64,000 bases of DNA from Trissonchulus latispiculum (GCA_030248195.1 JASAND010006615.1:16745-80744), one strand, 5' to 3'. Shown: positions 1-12,464, counted from the stretch's first letter. Numbers and translations: made by a program. The notes: a model not told the origin generated them from the sequence alone.

Positions 1-219
1 TAAAATTTAGCATGTCTGTTGTGGGTGGGGTGCGGTAATCGCGGAGACCCACGGACTCGCCTCAGTGTGCTGTGCACATGTTGTGCGTATGTGTGCCGAT
101 GCTGCATATGGTGTAAAAAGAACCGCCCAATACGGGTGCCATTCGACAGATTTTGTTGAGCAGATAAAACGTTGTACTAAGGACCAAAACACCAAAAGGT
201 ACTAAATTTCAGTTATGGA

Positions 220-600
220 GCTTCAAACGTGTCAAAAATGGCCAAACCGGTCAAAATGTTCGCAATTTGAAACATCACGGGGGCTCCACAGACCGCTAGG
301 GACACTTTAGAGGGGTCTCTTAATTACAAAAATGTTCGCCTCACCAAGTGCTTTTATTTGATACCGAACTTGACCACTTTCGGAAATTTTGATTTTTGAC
401 CATTTTTGACCGGTCCAGACCCCTGACCAGGGTGCCACAGGCCGCTAGTGACACTTTAGAGGGGTCCCCTAATGACAGAAACTGTTCACCTCACCAACGA
501 CTTTCGTTTGATACCAAACTTTACCAGTTTTGAAAATTTCGATTTTTTGACCCTTTTCACCTCGGACCCGGTCCGGACCCTTGGCCACGGTGCCACAGGG
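220..600. repeat. ~150-158 bp tandem repeat (2+ diverged copies)
   Basis: The block beginning CCACAGACCGCTAGGGACAC near 286 recurs near 435 (CCACAGGCCGCTAGTGACAC) and its start recurs near 593. Each copy then carries the same order: an ACTTTAGAGGGGTC segment, a TTCxCCTCACCAA segment, a TTTGATACC segment and a TTTTTGACC segment. The spacing is about 149 and 158 bp. A partial copy appears to precede 286. It looks like a short satellite or a tandem part of a transposon; no coding potential is convincing. Confidence 0.75.
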
Positions 601-1690
601 GTCCGGGCGAAACCTAGTATAGCCTATGCTGTAGTCCTTCTACAGCCAACCCCACATGCCAAATATGAACGATCTGCGCACGGTGAACCTTTCTGTATAT
701 GAGGATAAAGTTGGAGTTGGGGTGGGGCCCACCACCATCAGGGTACTACCCCAGCCCTATGGATAGGTCCTAGAGCGAAAATTAATGGGCCTTTTAGATT
801 CACTGGACTTGGAGATCCAGGCCGTTAAGGCCGTTAAGACAAGCCTCGCCAACATGAATACACCAAAATATTCGTGAAACTTTAGCTCAAACCCAAACTA
901 CGGCCAGAGTCTAAACCCGAATATTCCCTAAAAGGCACCTACCTACCGAACTAATACAATTCTAAGGTCCTAGCTACAATACCATAGGCCAAATCGTCGT
1001 GTATTAAATTTCCTGTGAAGGGGGTATATAATGGAGAATTTTTTTAAATAATAAAAATAATTATGACAGTAGAGCACCTCCGCCCTACTGTACAAGGGCG
1101 CCACAGAACCCAGATCCAAAATTCATATAGCGTGTGCTCTTACGACCCTTTGGGTAATGCTGCATGCCAAACCGGAGACCCCTCGGCCAAGGTCTGCTCA
1201 ATTGAATCGAATTGAATCGAGAAAATTTTTGACCATTTTGAAAAAACTATGTCCGAAAAAATCGAAATCCTACTATGTACACAGACCTATGGGGGGGGGT
1301 CCTACCGACACCAAACATTTTCCCCGAAAATGGGGGAAAAGTAGTTCAAAAACTCTAAATACTATAGAAAATCGTTGAGGTCCGACCTCTCTGGGGGGGG
1401 ACAAAAAATGGAGAGAAAGTCTGTAGTTCAAAAATACAATCTTTCATAACTCAAAAACGGCTCGGCCGATTTCGCTCAAATTTTCAAGCGTGGACCCCTC
1501 GTGAAGGGCCTTGTATAGCTACAATATGAAGGCTCTAGCTTAATTCCTCCGCCGGCACCATGGGGAACTATGATCCAACATTACGCAATACGCCTTTTCC
1601 CTACTCTAGGTAAGATAGTGCGCTGACGCGCACTACCTGATACATAAGTAGATTTTGTGGAAATCACAAAAAGCTCCACTAGTGACTTAC
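601..1690. other. Unassigned non-coding stretch
   Basis: Only short ORFs occur here. Two G-runs (near 1290 and 1393) and a motif GGCCGATTTCGCTCAAATTTTC near 1463 recall the ends of the G-run TTAA elements found elsewhere in the window (16.7 and 24.4 kb), so this may be a decayed relative. No gene is seen. Confidence 0.4.
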
Positions 1691-2484
1691 GGCACGCACA
1701 GGAACACACTTGTAGAAAGGAAACTTCAAAACTCTTCTAGTTTCCACGGTTCATTTTATAAGTGAAGGATAAACCCAGAAAATATAAAATTAGACCTGAC
1801 AACAAACAGCATACATTGATGCAACTCGGTCAGAGAGGAACTGATTTCCTATTAACATCTTGTTTCGACAGTGATGTACATTAATTAGTTACTATAGACA
1901 GCATTTTTGAGATTTTACTTTTAGTCTAACTTTCAATATTTGGGTTGAAAAGCCGAAAGCTATTTCAATGAATGGTGAAAATAATCAAAATCTAATTTTT
2001 TTTTAGTTGATAGATAACTGTAAAAAGGCAATCAAAGCAATTAACATATGCTGCGTGATGTTTCGGCTTCCAATTACTTGGAATGGTTAAACATCGTATA
2101 TTATTTTATTTCTGATTTGTAAAACTCAGTGACTATCCGTTGGATCAAAGCTAAACCTACAAAAATCAAGATTGTGTAAATATTTAGGGACATGGGCATA
2201 TCCTTCCAATCCAACCTGCAACGCCAAAACATTGCCTTGGGCTGCCGGCTATCCATCGGGCGGAACTAGTGAATTGCGCCTTTCTACATAGGCAGAACGG
2301 AGTCATCTACGACGAAGGCTGCGATATCGGGAATACAGTGGTTTGTATGATAGCAAGGTTCCGGATGGAAGATGCTTGCGGTAATCATGGGCGAATGTTT
2401 TCATTTATCTAACTTTTTCATTTCAATTTTTACTGGTCTTGGATCTACACTTGGAACAGCCTGCTGCCTGTTTAAATGTATTAG
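1690..2484 (+). repeat. CTLD-bearing duplicated segment, copy 1
   Basis: This interval is homologous, in inverted orientation, to about 34.81-34.10 kb and 48.52-47.81 kb. Shared stretches include a TAAAATTAGACxT segment, a GATTTCCTATTAA segment, a CGACAGTGATGT segment, a CTATCCGTTGGAT segment just before the lectin exon, and the lectin exon itself. The unit is therefore a segmental duplication of at least ~0.8 kb. Its continuation on the right is cut by the hAT element at 2485. Confidence 0.75.
2188..2412 (+). pseudogene. C-type lectin domain, C-terminal exon (frameshifted copy 1)
   Basis: An acceptor-like AG at 2186-2187 is followed by sequence coding for TWAYPSNPTCNAKTLPW, closely matching the intact copy at 47.8-48.0 kb. 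A frameshift near 2265 (bases lost before the NCAF codons) brings a stop into the original frame. In the shifted frame the rest of the domain is readable: a YDEGC stretch, VVCMIA with the terminal cysteine, EDACG, then a stop at 2410-2412. The Ca-binding loop motif that reads QPD in the 48-kb copy is YPS here, so even a restored domain would probably not bind sugar in the usual way. Family assignment rests on the CTLD C-terminal pattern (WxxG-P, two spaced Cys, VCMI). Confidence 0.7.
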
Positions 2485-4707
2485 CAGAGTTGGAAGAGGG
2501 TACCATTTTGGCGGCCCGCCCCGCCCCGCTACCCGCACGCTGGTACCCGCCCGCCCCGCCACGCGGCCCGCGGCCCGCAGCCAACTGATACCCGCAAGAT
2601 ACCCGCAAAATTTTTCGAGTGGTATGCGATTACTATGTTGTTAAATTTATTAAAAAATGTGAATAATATAAATAAACTTTGATTTAAAGCTTCCAAACTA
2701 CTTTACAAAATAGTGTATTGAGATGGGTAGCTGAAATATGGAAATAATCCAACTTGCCGAAGTTTGCCGAAAAAGTAAAAAAAGGTTTTTCGTAAAGTTT
2801 AAAAATTTAAGCTAACTGATACGTTTAATTAGAGATGTAAGACTTGGCTCCCAATGCCAGCCTCGGTGGTTCTTCCCGATGCCGACCGGGACCAAAATTT
2901 TGTATTTTTTGGCAATTTTTCGCCAAAAGTTTGGAATTTTAAAACTCAAAATTAAGCTTTAATTGGTAGACATCGCTTGTTATTATATTAGTCATCGATT
3001 TGAATGAAAACACACTATTAGTAATTTTGTCGATATATACTTGAAATTATAGCAAAATCTTAATTTTTAAAAAAATTCTCTTATTTAGACCCACAGTTTT
3101 CAGGCTCCGGCCTCGGACCCGGCCCGGTGCATCTCTACAAGAAATTAATGTTGCGCTCATGTAGTCTCGACAAAGACCCATGTTACAAAGCTAAAGTAGT
3201 AAGGACTTAGGCTATTTAAATCTCAAGGTTTTGAAAAATGACCAAAGTCTGTAATTTACTGAAAATTATGCATTGTTCACTGATGTGAACACGCATTTAG
3301 CCTGGTAGAGGGCAGAGACCTGGAAACTTTTGTCGACGTTATAATTCCACAACTGCAGATGACAACAGATGACTAAATAGCAACAAACTGAACTGCAAAA
3401 AAGGAGTTAGGATAGACAGTCCAAAGTTCCACAAAAGCACATACAGTTATCGGAAGCGGCGGCAAGATTAATATAACGTAAACATACCAGAACGGGAGGT
3501 CAAAGTAAAACTTGACTGATCCTTGTGGTAATGTGTGTACTTGTGGAAGCAATTTTTGTCAGAACACAGTTTTTAAGCCAAATTTGCTTATTTTCACCAG
3601 TTTTTGCAAGTTTTAAATAAACAGCGATGTTTAGTAAAAACCAACATTCTTTGAGCGATTTTTAGCAAACCACAGCGATGTTCCAGTAAAAAATCCGGCG
3701 AAGCTAGAAAATTTGAAATTTGAGTCTGGAAACATATTTTTGGCCACTTTTTTACTCCTTGTAACCGAATTTCTTACCGCTAGTGAGAGCAATTTTTTAG
3801 TACTCCTTGTGGAGAAATTCGCCGAGAGGAGGGGTATTTCTTTGCTGTCCACCTAAGAATGTAACATACGTGTAAATCCTCCAGAAAAGGGGAGTTTAAC
3901 TGTCGAGCTTTCACTTTTCACTGAAAGCTTTCAGCTTTCAGTTTAACTGATATTTTCGGATTCACTCCCAGAACTGGCCAGGGGCTACTACATTCTGAAT
4001 AAAACACAAAGCGAAAAATTATAAGTTGTCCGACTAAAAGTTTTGTTTCTGTTACAACCACGGATAGCCACATAGTCATCAGGACTTCTCTAGAATAATA
4101 TTTGTTTGAAAAATTTTTGAGCAAGCATTCCCAGTTTCGAACAATTTTTTAAAAGGTTGCAGAGTAACCTTCTGTACCATCCACTGAACGTCACTAAAGG
4201 AACATATGCTTACAATAAAATTTAAGGATTTTAAGCTTTGCGTATAGCATAACAAAAAAGTGTAACAAAAACTGCACGTAAAGCAAACTGTGTGCAGAAA
4301 AATTAAGTTTATTTGCTTACTGAAAGCAAGAAATGCAAGTAGAGATCTCGATCAATGCACAGCACAGCATATGTATACATGCTGTAGGATCACAACATAG
4401 CAACACAACATAGCTTATGATTACGTTTCGGGATATAACCAAATAGAACCAGTTTAATCAAGGGCCCATATGCGCTAAAATGAAAATGGAGAAGGACATC
4501 CAGCCAAAATTAGCGAATTTTTTGAAATCACCAACTTGAATTCTGTTTTTTCCGAACACTTTACGGAAATGTGTTAGAATTTTAGATAATATATCAACAA
4601 GAGATACCCGCAACTACCCGCGCGGGTAGCCTGCGGGTAGCAAAATTTCTATTACCCGCGGGTACCCGCGGGTACCCGTGGGTACCCGCTACCCACTTCC
4701 AACTCTG
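2485..4707. mobile_element. hAT-superfamily element (non-autonomous or decayed), 8-bp TSD
   Basis: The ends are CAGAGTTGGAAG at the left and its complement CTTCCAACTCTG at the right. They are flanked by a perfect 8-bp direct repeat TGTATTAG (2477-2484 and 4708-4715). CAG-type termini plus an 8-bp target duplication are the standard hAT signature. Both subterminal regions are rich in ACCCGC / GCGGGT units (2510-2600 and 4605-4690), typical of transposase-binding repeats. No BED zinc finger or hAT dimerisation domain is recognisable; the internal ORFs are under 75 codons. It sits directly downstream of the CTLD copy at 2188-2412. Confidence 0.9.
2830..3137. mobile_element. Small hAT-like MITE nested in the 2.2-kb hAT
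   Basis: The left end TAGAGATGTAAG and the right end (complement TAGAGATGCACC) resemble each other, and the right subterminal part contains the GGCCCGG / CCGGCCTC string often seen after TAGAGATGCACC in hAT MITEs. The flanking 8-mers (CGTTTAAT and CAAGAAAT) match at only four positions, so the target duplication is weak. It is nested inside the larger hAT element. Confidence 0.5.
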
Positions 4708-4715
4708 TGTATTAG

Positions 4716-5981
4716 GCAAGACAAGTGTGTCAGCAAGTGCCATACTTTTAATTTGAATTAACAGCAAACATAGGTTAACACGGGTCTTGGAGCACACTAT
4801 ACCACAGAAAGGATAGGCTTCAAGGAAGTTCCGATTTTTTCCTAAACCTCTGACTTCAGTGCAAATTGAACAGTATTTGAAGGTTCTGTAAGCTAAATAA
4901 CGTATGCATTCCTAGCCCAGCCATAGCAAATCCTTTTCAGTTATGATCCTTGGGTGGAGCACTTCTTGATTCAGGCCTCACTCTCCTTTCATCTGCTCTG
5001 GATTATTTCTGAAATCCAATTTTAGGGTGGTGTCGCACTGGTGGTGGTAGTGCATGTTTAACCTTTTGAGCATTGTAAAGATTCGAATAAAGTCTGCGTA
5101 TGGAAATCTCATCAAAACTACTAAAAATAACAACGAAATAATTGACATGAGTTGTCCCTACTTCTTGCTGTGCAAGAAGAACACCTAAAAGTAATAAAAC
5201 ATTTTTCTAGTGTCAACTGCATTATAATAAGCATTGAACTAAAGAATTGAATTAGACGTGTTAGCAGGTTCCTACAGGAAGTGTATCAGAAATACATCTT
5301 TATTTTAAAATTTTAACATGCATGAAATTCCAGTTGGAACATATTCCCGTCCGCGCACCCAGAACGGGCAGGTGTTACCAATTCTATATAAAATGATAAT
5401 GTTTTCTAATGCAATAATTGATGTTGTAGGAGCACTGGAATTCTAGAAATACCCAAATTAAAAATGTTTAAGTAAATTTATTTCTTCAAAATTTTGTCAG
5501 GACTCTGCTATAACAAGCCTAATTCTTTAGTACTTATCTGCAAATTGCAATAATTACGCTAGTCAATTGGCCTTTTCTTGCACTAGAAAATTAATCTACT
5601 ACACCGCGGTGACCGGACGGGAAGCAGGCTGGGCAGTTCAAGTTCTCTACAGCTAGAGTAAAACTCAGGTCAATTATTTCATTTCGTTCAATTTGGATAA
5701 TTTTGATGACTGAATCATGAAGACGTACAAACTTGCAAACTTTGTGTGGAACATTTGTACACGACTCTAAAATTAGTGTTCAGCGCTCCCTCAGCACACC
5801 ACTTTAACCGTTTCACCCATAACGTTATAAATTTGTAACACGGGTGAAAAGGGGCGTTTCGTCAGTGAAAAAATAGTCCAGTCCACTGCTAGACCTTCGG
5901 TATCTTTTTTATCCAACGCATGTCTGCTACAGCCTGAAAAAATTTCTCAAAAACATTTTCCGTCCATTCGCTATACAGCCT
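4716..5981. other. Unassigned intergenic DNA
   Basis: AT-rich sequence without ORFs above 70 codons and without inverted or tandem repeats that I could recognise. Whether the 1690-2484 duplicated segment continues here beyond the hAT could not be settled by eye. Confidence 0.4.
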
Positions 5982-6524
5982 TCAGACTGATGCGAAAGTT
6001 TGACCAAAGCTGTGCCATGCTTGGGCAATTAATTGGAGCTTCTTCTTCTTCCTCTGTGGCGGCCGGCGGACGAATCCATATGGGGAGTCTCCACCTCCAA
6101 GCCCAGCACACGTCTTAGCAATGGGATCTGAAGGGGAACCCCGGAATAGAGCCAAGTTAGGGACAGCCTGAATGAATGGCATATTGGACCCACAAGCTCG
6201 GTAGCATAATTTAAGGACCGGATGCTTCCAACTCCAACATGACTGAAGATAAAAGCTGAAGGGAAGGATCAGCCATGCCACGCGAAATTGGATACCATTT
6301 AGCGCCGTTGAAAAGACGGATGCCAGGGGACACCTGTGGGGATCTCCATTTGATGGGGTCCATATCCATCGGATTTCCCACGGAGGCGGTACCATTGCCC
6401 CCCTAATAGGAGCTTCATTGTGCTGACTTCGAAATGCCCGCAGAAATGATGATGGATTCAAGTTATATAGGCTGTCCCGTAGATTTATTTTATTTTGCTG
6501 CTGCAGAAGTTGCAACAGCTGCAA
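5982..6524 (-). CDS. 180-codon ORF of unknown nature
   Basis: This is one of the longest open frames in the window. It is somewhat GC-richer than its surroundings. The predicted product begins MQLLQLLQQQNK, has a hydrophobic middle (VAWLILPFSFYL), and near the C terminus a basic run RKKKK. No domain is recognised, there are no recognisable splice sites or promoter, and the complementary strand is also fairly open. It may be a chance ORF in a repeat or an exon of an unknown gene; treat it as unproven. Confidence 0.2.
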   Translation of the reverse strand: MQLLQLLQQQNKINLRDSLYNLNPSSFLRAFRSQHNEAPIRGAMVPPPWEIRWIWTPSNGDPHRCPLASVFSTALNGIQFRVAWLILPFSFYLQSCWSWKHPVLKLCYRACGSNMPFIQAVPNLALFRGSPSDPIAKTCAGLGGGDSPYGFVRRPPQRKKKKLQLIAQAWHSFGQTFASV

Positions 6525-7780
6525 CCAGTTTTGTTCACTTTTTGAAGTGACCGTTTGGGGGAAATTTCTACTTTACTCGGCGTTCTCGGCTTCTAACTTA
6601 TTTGGGTGCATTGGACATCTTTCAAGTATGACCTATCATGTAATATATAATGCAGAGCAATTAGTCCTCCTTGCATTTCTGACAGTCCTCTCTATAGGTG
6701 CTCTCAGTAAAAAGCAGCCGACAAAATGAGCTCGGTCATTGCGCACCGTTGAATTCGCGAAATCTCATACCGGAAAGGGAAAGTTTGGGTGCAAAAATAA
6801 TCCAAAGCGGATCGAAGAAAAGTTAGTGCTGAATCAGGAAATACTCACCCAGGGATCATATCATAACAAGGATTTGGCTATTAATCAGGCAACTGGGGTG
6901 CTAGGATCATACTTAAAAATGGAAACTTTTCGTGTTCGTTCTTAGTCATCTTTGTCTAGGATTATGTGCTTTTTCTTAAATTTTCTATTTAGCTTGACTG
7001 TTGGATCATTCGCAGTAATCGAATGGGAATGTCAGAAGAATCGAATTTTACTCTCTCACTTACATATGGCATACTCAGAAAAACTGTGCACCATTCTGAT
7101 ATCACTTCACCGACTTTTTCTGCGCACTTTTCACACGGGCACACGTATTTTTCAACATCGTAAAAGTTTTGTCAAATACTAGCGTTCTCAAGTTCTCAGT
7201 ATGCCTGTTTTGGTCACTAGAGACATCTTCTTCTTTACTGTTAATGATATATGTATCAATACTGTGCAATATTTGTGTCTGCAGAGACAATTTTTGTACC
7301 AGTTTTGCAAATTGAGAACTTAAATTTTTTTAATTGAAACAGTTTAATTGAATACTCTACAGTATATATTAATTTGCATTCGCAAATAATGCAACTTAAT
7401 TTTAAAGAACCTGTCTCAAGAGCTTAGCTTGTTTTTTCTGCGAGACTTGCAACTTTTGTACAAATCCAAAAGTACACAGATTAGCAGTTAACCATTGGAG
7501 CTGAGATCTCTCCAACATTTTTGTCAAATTGGCAAATCATTTTTAGAGATGCTTTAAGAACATTTTAGAGATGCTTAAAGAACAATGACAAACTTATATA
7601 CATATTTACCACTGGCCTGCTGAAACTATCCTTAACCTAAGCACCAGCTTTCAGCATAGACACTTTACATATTATGTGCTTTCTGCTTTCAAATGCCTTT
7701 GTTATAACTGTGAGCATAACTAATTAAATTAATGTGGCCTTATGTAGCTTACTTAGTAAGTTAAGTTTAAGTTTTTTTCT
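6525..7780. repeat. Diverged copy of the 38.3-39.0 kb repeat plus unassigned DNA
   Basis: Between about 6950 and 7150 the sequence matches, in inverted orientation, 38.82-38.98 kb. Shared stretches are TTTTTCTGCGCACTTTTCACACGGGCAC, the AGCTTGACTGT segment and the AATGTCAGAA segment. The same family occurs at 16.45-18.16 kb. The remainder is AT-rich with short ORFs only. Confidence 0.6.
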
Positions 7781-8095
7781 GTACGCCCCACTCCAGTTGG
7801 TCTTACACCGGTTAGGAGTAGTGTCAGCTTGATCATAATTTATAAATTTGACTGGGGGTTAGCTGACACCGAATAATTGTCTCTAACAATTACCCGAGGC
7901 GTTTCGCAAGGATGGAGATTTGCCCATCACCGGCTGTGTGATGAACGCACCTCGGCAGCTCCACCCGAAGGCGGCCGCCCCTTAACTCTCGGCAAATTGT
8001 TGACAGGAGGGGGGATACCAGCTATCATTGGTGCCGGCTGGCACCAGAATCAGATGATTAAAAATCGTAGTCAGCTGGTGCCCAGGGACCATTAG
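7781..8095 (-). mobile_element. SINE family S, copy 1 (minus)
   Basis: On the minus strand this copy contains the family core: a GGTGGAGCTGCC-type segment, a GTAATTGT...ACAATTATTCGGTGTC segment and a 3' end related to CCCCAGTTGGTGTxxGGT. It matches the copies at 18.17, 18.63 and 23.25 kb with clear divergence. Its tRNA-like head is more diverged than in the other copies, so the boundary near 8095 is approximate. Confidence 0.7.
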
Positions 8096-8285
8096 GGTTA
8101 GAATTTCGTGTTTTGAGTTGCGGAAGCGGAGTACATCTGCATTCCTCCGCAGTCAACTCATGCGTTCACTTGCGTGATCCTGTGCGCGTTCATGTGAGCG
8201 TACCAGTTTGTGGACATGCAATACAATAACAATTACAAGTAGTTATAGTGTTAACAAACAGAGAAGCAGCGTCAAGGCAAACATT

Positions 8286-8433
8286 TTAAAGTTTCTCAGT
8301 TAGAATTTCCCGGGGCACATAGCTGCTGTGGTTTTTGACGGTCTTGATGACTGTCGAGCCATTCAGACCGCAGGACGCGTTTTCGGCTTCGTCGTCGGTC
8401 AATCGGTGCGGTTTGAGCTGCTTTTGAATTGTC
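8286..8433 (-). CDS. Probable last exon of an unidentified protein
   Basis: An acceptor TGCTTGCAG precedes 8433. The open frame then runs 48 codons to TAA at 8286-8288. The segment is markedly GC-richer than its AT-rich flanks and uses C/G-ending codons, unlike chance ORFs nearby. The peptide is charged and hydrophilic, including KPHRLTDDEAENASCGLNGS and ending SSYVPREILTEKL. The exon starts with one base completing a split codon. I do not recognise the family. The rest of the gene would lie at higher coordinates on the minus strand, where none of the ORFs is convincing, perhaps because of the mobile elements starting at 9.3 kb. Confidence 0.45.
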
Positions 8434-9325
8434 CTGCAAGCATTGAGTAAAAAAGGAGACACGATTTGATGATTTTTTGTACGGTTATCTTGAGTGTACA
8501 GAAATGTGCAAAATGACGAAAGCATGCTGGTTCTGGACCTCACTTTTAACAAGAGGCACTACAAAATTATTTTTCTAATTTTACTAAATTACATAATCAT
8601 CGACAGCTGCCATTCATAAAAAGTTTTAGAAAAACTGCGATACAGTTATGGACTCTGGCCTGTGTTACCACGTCAGCTTGATTACTGATTATCAATTTAC
8701 ACAACGTCACCTGTTTTGGAGCGATTCAATTTTGCTTAGTCAGCTAGTTGGAGGATGGAATGGGTGATTAGCTATAAAATTATAATCAGTAAAATATAAA
8801 CTTAGCGATTTTGTGAAAAACTGCAGCCTTCCGTAAGGTGTAGGATGTTAGAAATACGAGTGAGCATCAGTCGGATAGATCATTATTGGATCGTCTTCAG
8901 AAGATCGTATTGCGGACCATTTGGATATTCTTACGGAGATCTATCAGACCACTTATAGAGATTCTTTGGAATTTGTGAGATCCAATCGTGGAATGGTTCA
9001 TATACCAAATGAAAGTTGTTTGAGGCTGTCTCCCGGATGACACTATGGGTAATGGCAACTACAGTGAACTGAGGGGTGGATAAGCAAGATGCATTAAGTG
9101 GGTCACGTCCTTGCAATAGCTCACTAGCCAGACAAGTGATATGTTGAAAATGTCTTCGAAAAAATTTGAAATAATACCAACGCAAGCATCAACAGTAGCG
9201 GATCGTATCCTCATTCCTCAAGTTTAAGTTAAATTAAGTTTAAGTTACTTAAGTTAAGTAGTAAGTAGTTTTAGACTAAATTGCTCGTGCCAGATAGGAG
9301 ATCTTCAATTACAGTATTCTCGCGC
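8434..9325. other. Unassigned; no gene seen
   Basis: AT-rich DNA with a short TTAAGT-rich low-complexity patch near 9218-9275. Its right end (ACAGTATTCTCGCGCTTAAGG, 9311-9331) matches 24.31 kb (ACCGTATTCTCGCGCTTAAGG). This suggests the same TTAA-containing host repeat received an insertion at both places. Confidence 0.5.
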
Positions 9326-9329
9326 TTAA

Positions 9330-10323
9330 GGTGCTGGTTTCCTTTCGGGTATTTTTGACTCCTACGGCTTTAATCCTTTACGCAAAGGGCTAAAACTTAC
9401 GAAATAACCTATTTCCGTGCTCCTTAACATTCTGGGACCAGTCTCGTATTTTTAGGCCAAAAGATAAGAAAGTTTAGGTTTTTGGCCTTAGGCTCCCAGT
9501 AGCTAGAGAAGACACGGGATTGGTAGTTACGGCTGGAAAGAGGACACGAAAATGAACATTTTTGCTCATACAACCTTTGAGCTATCTCCAGTGGTTAAGT
9601 CAGTATAAGCAAAAAACTGTTTTTAGGGTCAGAAAATGGCCATTTTCGAGGAAATCAGTTATTTCAAAATTACTGCCACATGTTAAGGACAAAATTGGCT
9701 TAGTTATACTCAATCGATACATCGTCCAAATGCACATTTTATGAATGCCTATTAGCCGAACTTTATTGCTTTCAGCTAGAGATTTGGCCGAAAAACCATT
9801 TTGGCAATGCTGCGATTATTTTGTTTCGAACATCGATTTCTCAAAAACTACTCGACGGATTCCGGAGATTTTCGGCAGAATCGAAATTCGCATTTCTGCG
9901 GAGGGACGTTTTTCTTGGTTTGGGCTAAAACTTATTGAGTAGCAAGAAAAGTCAATGCGAAGTTGCGAAATTTTGTGTTACTGTGCATTTGGCCGATTTT
10001 CTCGACCGTTAAGACCTGCTGAGCCAAATCCAAAAAAACGTCTCTCGGCCCATATGTCCTTCATATCGTGGCACAAAAAGATCTTCAGTTTTGAGAAATC
10101 GATGTTCAAAATCTTTTGGTCTATATTCATCCTGTTAGATGTCAGCATGTCAGAAAATGTTTGCTAATGTTTTGCTAATTTTGCAAGTTTCCTAAGCTCA
10201 TGTGAATGTACAGATAATAAGCTTTAAAACGATGTATAAAGCTCTTTGCAACTCCCAATATTGCGAAAGTTATAGCGTTTCAAAAAACACCACAAAAGCA
10301 CTGCACAAAAGGATACCACCACC
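9330..10323. mobile_element. TTAA element family A, copy A1
   Basis: A ~1-kb element between TTAA at 9326-9329 and TTAA at 10324-10327. The left end reads GGTGCTGGTTTCC and the right end reads GGATACCACCACC before the TTAA, so the termini are imperfect inverted repeats. The body is co-linear with A2 (shared: CATTCTGGGACCAGTC, GGCTGGAAAGAGG, ATTACTGCCACATGTTAAGGAC, ATGAATGCCTATTAGCCGAAC). TTAA target duplications are known for piggyBac, Kolobok and Sola3 transposons; no transposase is present, so the superfamily stays open. Confidence 0.75.
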
Positions 10324-10327
10324 TTAA

Positions 10328-11335
10328 GGTGCTGGTATCGCTTTGTGTAAATTCGACCCTACAAACTTCTATTCTTCATGAAAGTGGACGAAACTTTCCA
10401 TGTACATTATTTTCGTGCTCTTTAACATTCTGGGACCAGTCGCGGATTTTTAGGTGTAAAGATAAGAAAGCTTTGGTTTTTGCCCTTATTCTCTCATTAC
10501 ATGGTCGCTACACTGGATTGGTTGTTATGGCTGGAAAGAGGGCACCAAAATGAACATTTTTGCTTTTACAACTTATGAGCTACCTCTAGTTGTTAAGGCA
10601 GTATAAGCCAAAAACGATTTTTGGGGTCAAAAATGGTCATTTTTGAAGAAATCAGTTTATTCAAAATTACTGCCACATGTTAAGGACAAAGTTGGCTTAT
10701 TTATACTCAATCGGTACAGCGTCTAAATGCACATTTTATGAATGCCTATTAGCCGAACTTTATTGCTTTAAGCTAGAGATTTGGCCGAAAAACCATTTTG
10801 GCGAAACTGCGATTATTTTGTTTCGAACATCGATTTCTCCAAAACTGCTCGACAGATTCCGGAGATTTTCGGCAGAATCGAAATTCGCACTTCTGCGGAG
10901 GGACGTTTTTCTTGGTTTGAGCTAAACCAACTCCATTCGCGAGAAAACTGAATACAAAGTTTCGAAATTTCGTGTCTCCGCACATTTGCCGGATTTTCTG
11001 GAGTATTGAGGCTTGTTGAGCCAAATCCAAAAAAATGTCCCTCGGCCCACATGTCCTCTGTACGATAGCATAAGAAAAAATTTTGGCCGATTCTTCAGTT
11101 TTGAGAAATCGATGTTCAAAAATGTTTGGTCTGTATTCATCCTGTTAGATGTCAGCAAGTCTAAAAATTTCGGCCACTTTTTTGCTAATTTTGCTAGTTT
11201 CGTAAGCTCATGTAAATCTACAGATAATAAGCTTTAAAACGAAGTATAAAGCTCTTTCCAACTCCTAAAATTGCGGAAGTTATAGCGTTTCAAATAAACC
11301 ACCACAAAAGCACTGCACAAAAGGATACCACCACC
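10328..11335. mobile_element. TTAA element family A, copy A2 (head-to-tail with A1)
   Basis: It is bounded by TTAA at 10324-10327, shared with A1, and TTAA at 11336-11339, shared with element B. It begins GGTGCTGGTATC and ends GATACCACCACC. It is the same orientation as A1 and clearly less diverged from the inverted copy at 15.15-15.9 kb than from A1. Overlapping ORFs of 74-85 codons on both strands are not supported as genes, because all frames of the repeat are fairly open. Confidence 0.75.
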
Positions 11336-12464
11336 TTAAGGGGGGGGGGTCGCCGGGTACCAAATTTTATATTCACCGATTTCGCTCATTTTTGGGTGTA
11401 ATATACCCCCATATGTGTCCAAAAACATGACACAATTTTAGAGTCCAGGGTCAATCCAGTTAAGAGATATTGCAGTTCAAATCCCTACAATTTAGTATTT
11501 TACGCCACCATGCCTCGCTGAGGGCTTCGAAGTCGTGTGAACATGGGATGACAAAAGACTACGGCATGGCCAATAGATCAAATTGAAGCCTCTATCTTGG
11601 GCTATTTATTGCTGTGCAAATGGCAATGATACGCCAAGCAACGAGCGAGAAACGGCGTTTGAACCATTTGATCAAGCTCCTTCCGACTGTTATTTACTTC
11701 AAACTTTAATGCACTCTAACTTTCTCATAATGCTTTGTAAAGACTTGGTGCAAGAAGATAAAATGTTCAGGACATCGATAGCTTCAATTTGATACAAAAT
11801 TTGGCTATATTTGATGTTGTCTATGTTCCACCTGTCAGATGTCAGCATGCGAGAAAATGTTTGGTATTTTTGCACATTTTGTTAGTTTCGCAAGCGCATT
11901 TGAATATATAGATTACAAGCTTTAAAACAATGTATAAAGCTCTTTCAAACTCCTAAAATTGCGAAAGTTATGGCGTTTCGAAAAACAGCACTGCACAAAA
12001 GGATACCAGCACCTTAAGAGAACCTTAACTTAAGCACATTTTCTACCATCTCCGATTTTTCTCATCGGCTTCTGTGCCTCTCGTGGGGACCCAACAAAAT
12101 CTAATCCTTAATGACTTTTCTTCCAGCGTTAAGTGGCTCCCTGCTGGGTTCAATTGGACTCACTTAACAAAAGGTCAATTCAAGGTCAAATTGAACTCTG
12201 ACTATTCAGGTCCCCACACTAGCACAAATGTTACCGTAATCTAAAGATGAACTTAATGCTATGTAGTGAAGAATAATTCTTGATAAGCTTCCTTGTATTG
12301 ACTGCTAAAGTCTTAAAGCAATTAGACAAAAGTGTAGGAAACACGGCTTGTCTACGTGACTGAACACTTTGATTTTCATAACTTTAGCTGAAACACTTTC
12401 AAAAACTTTATTCAAGAAAAATCATATATATACAAAAGCGGTTTTATAACAACTAAAAAGGGTA

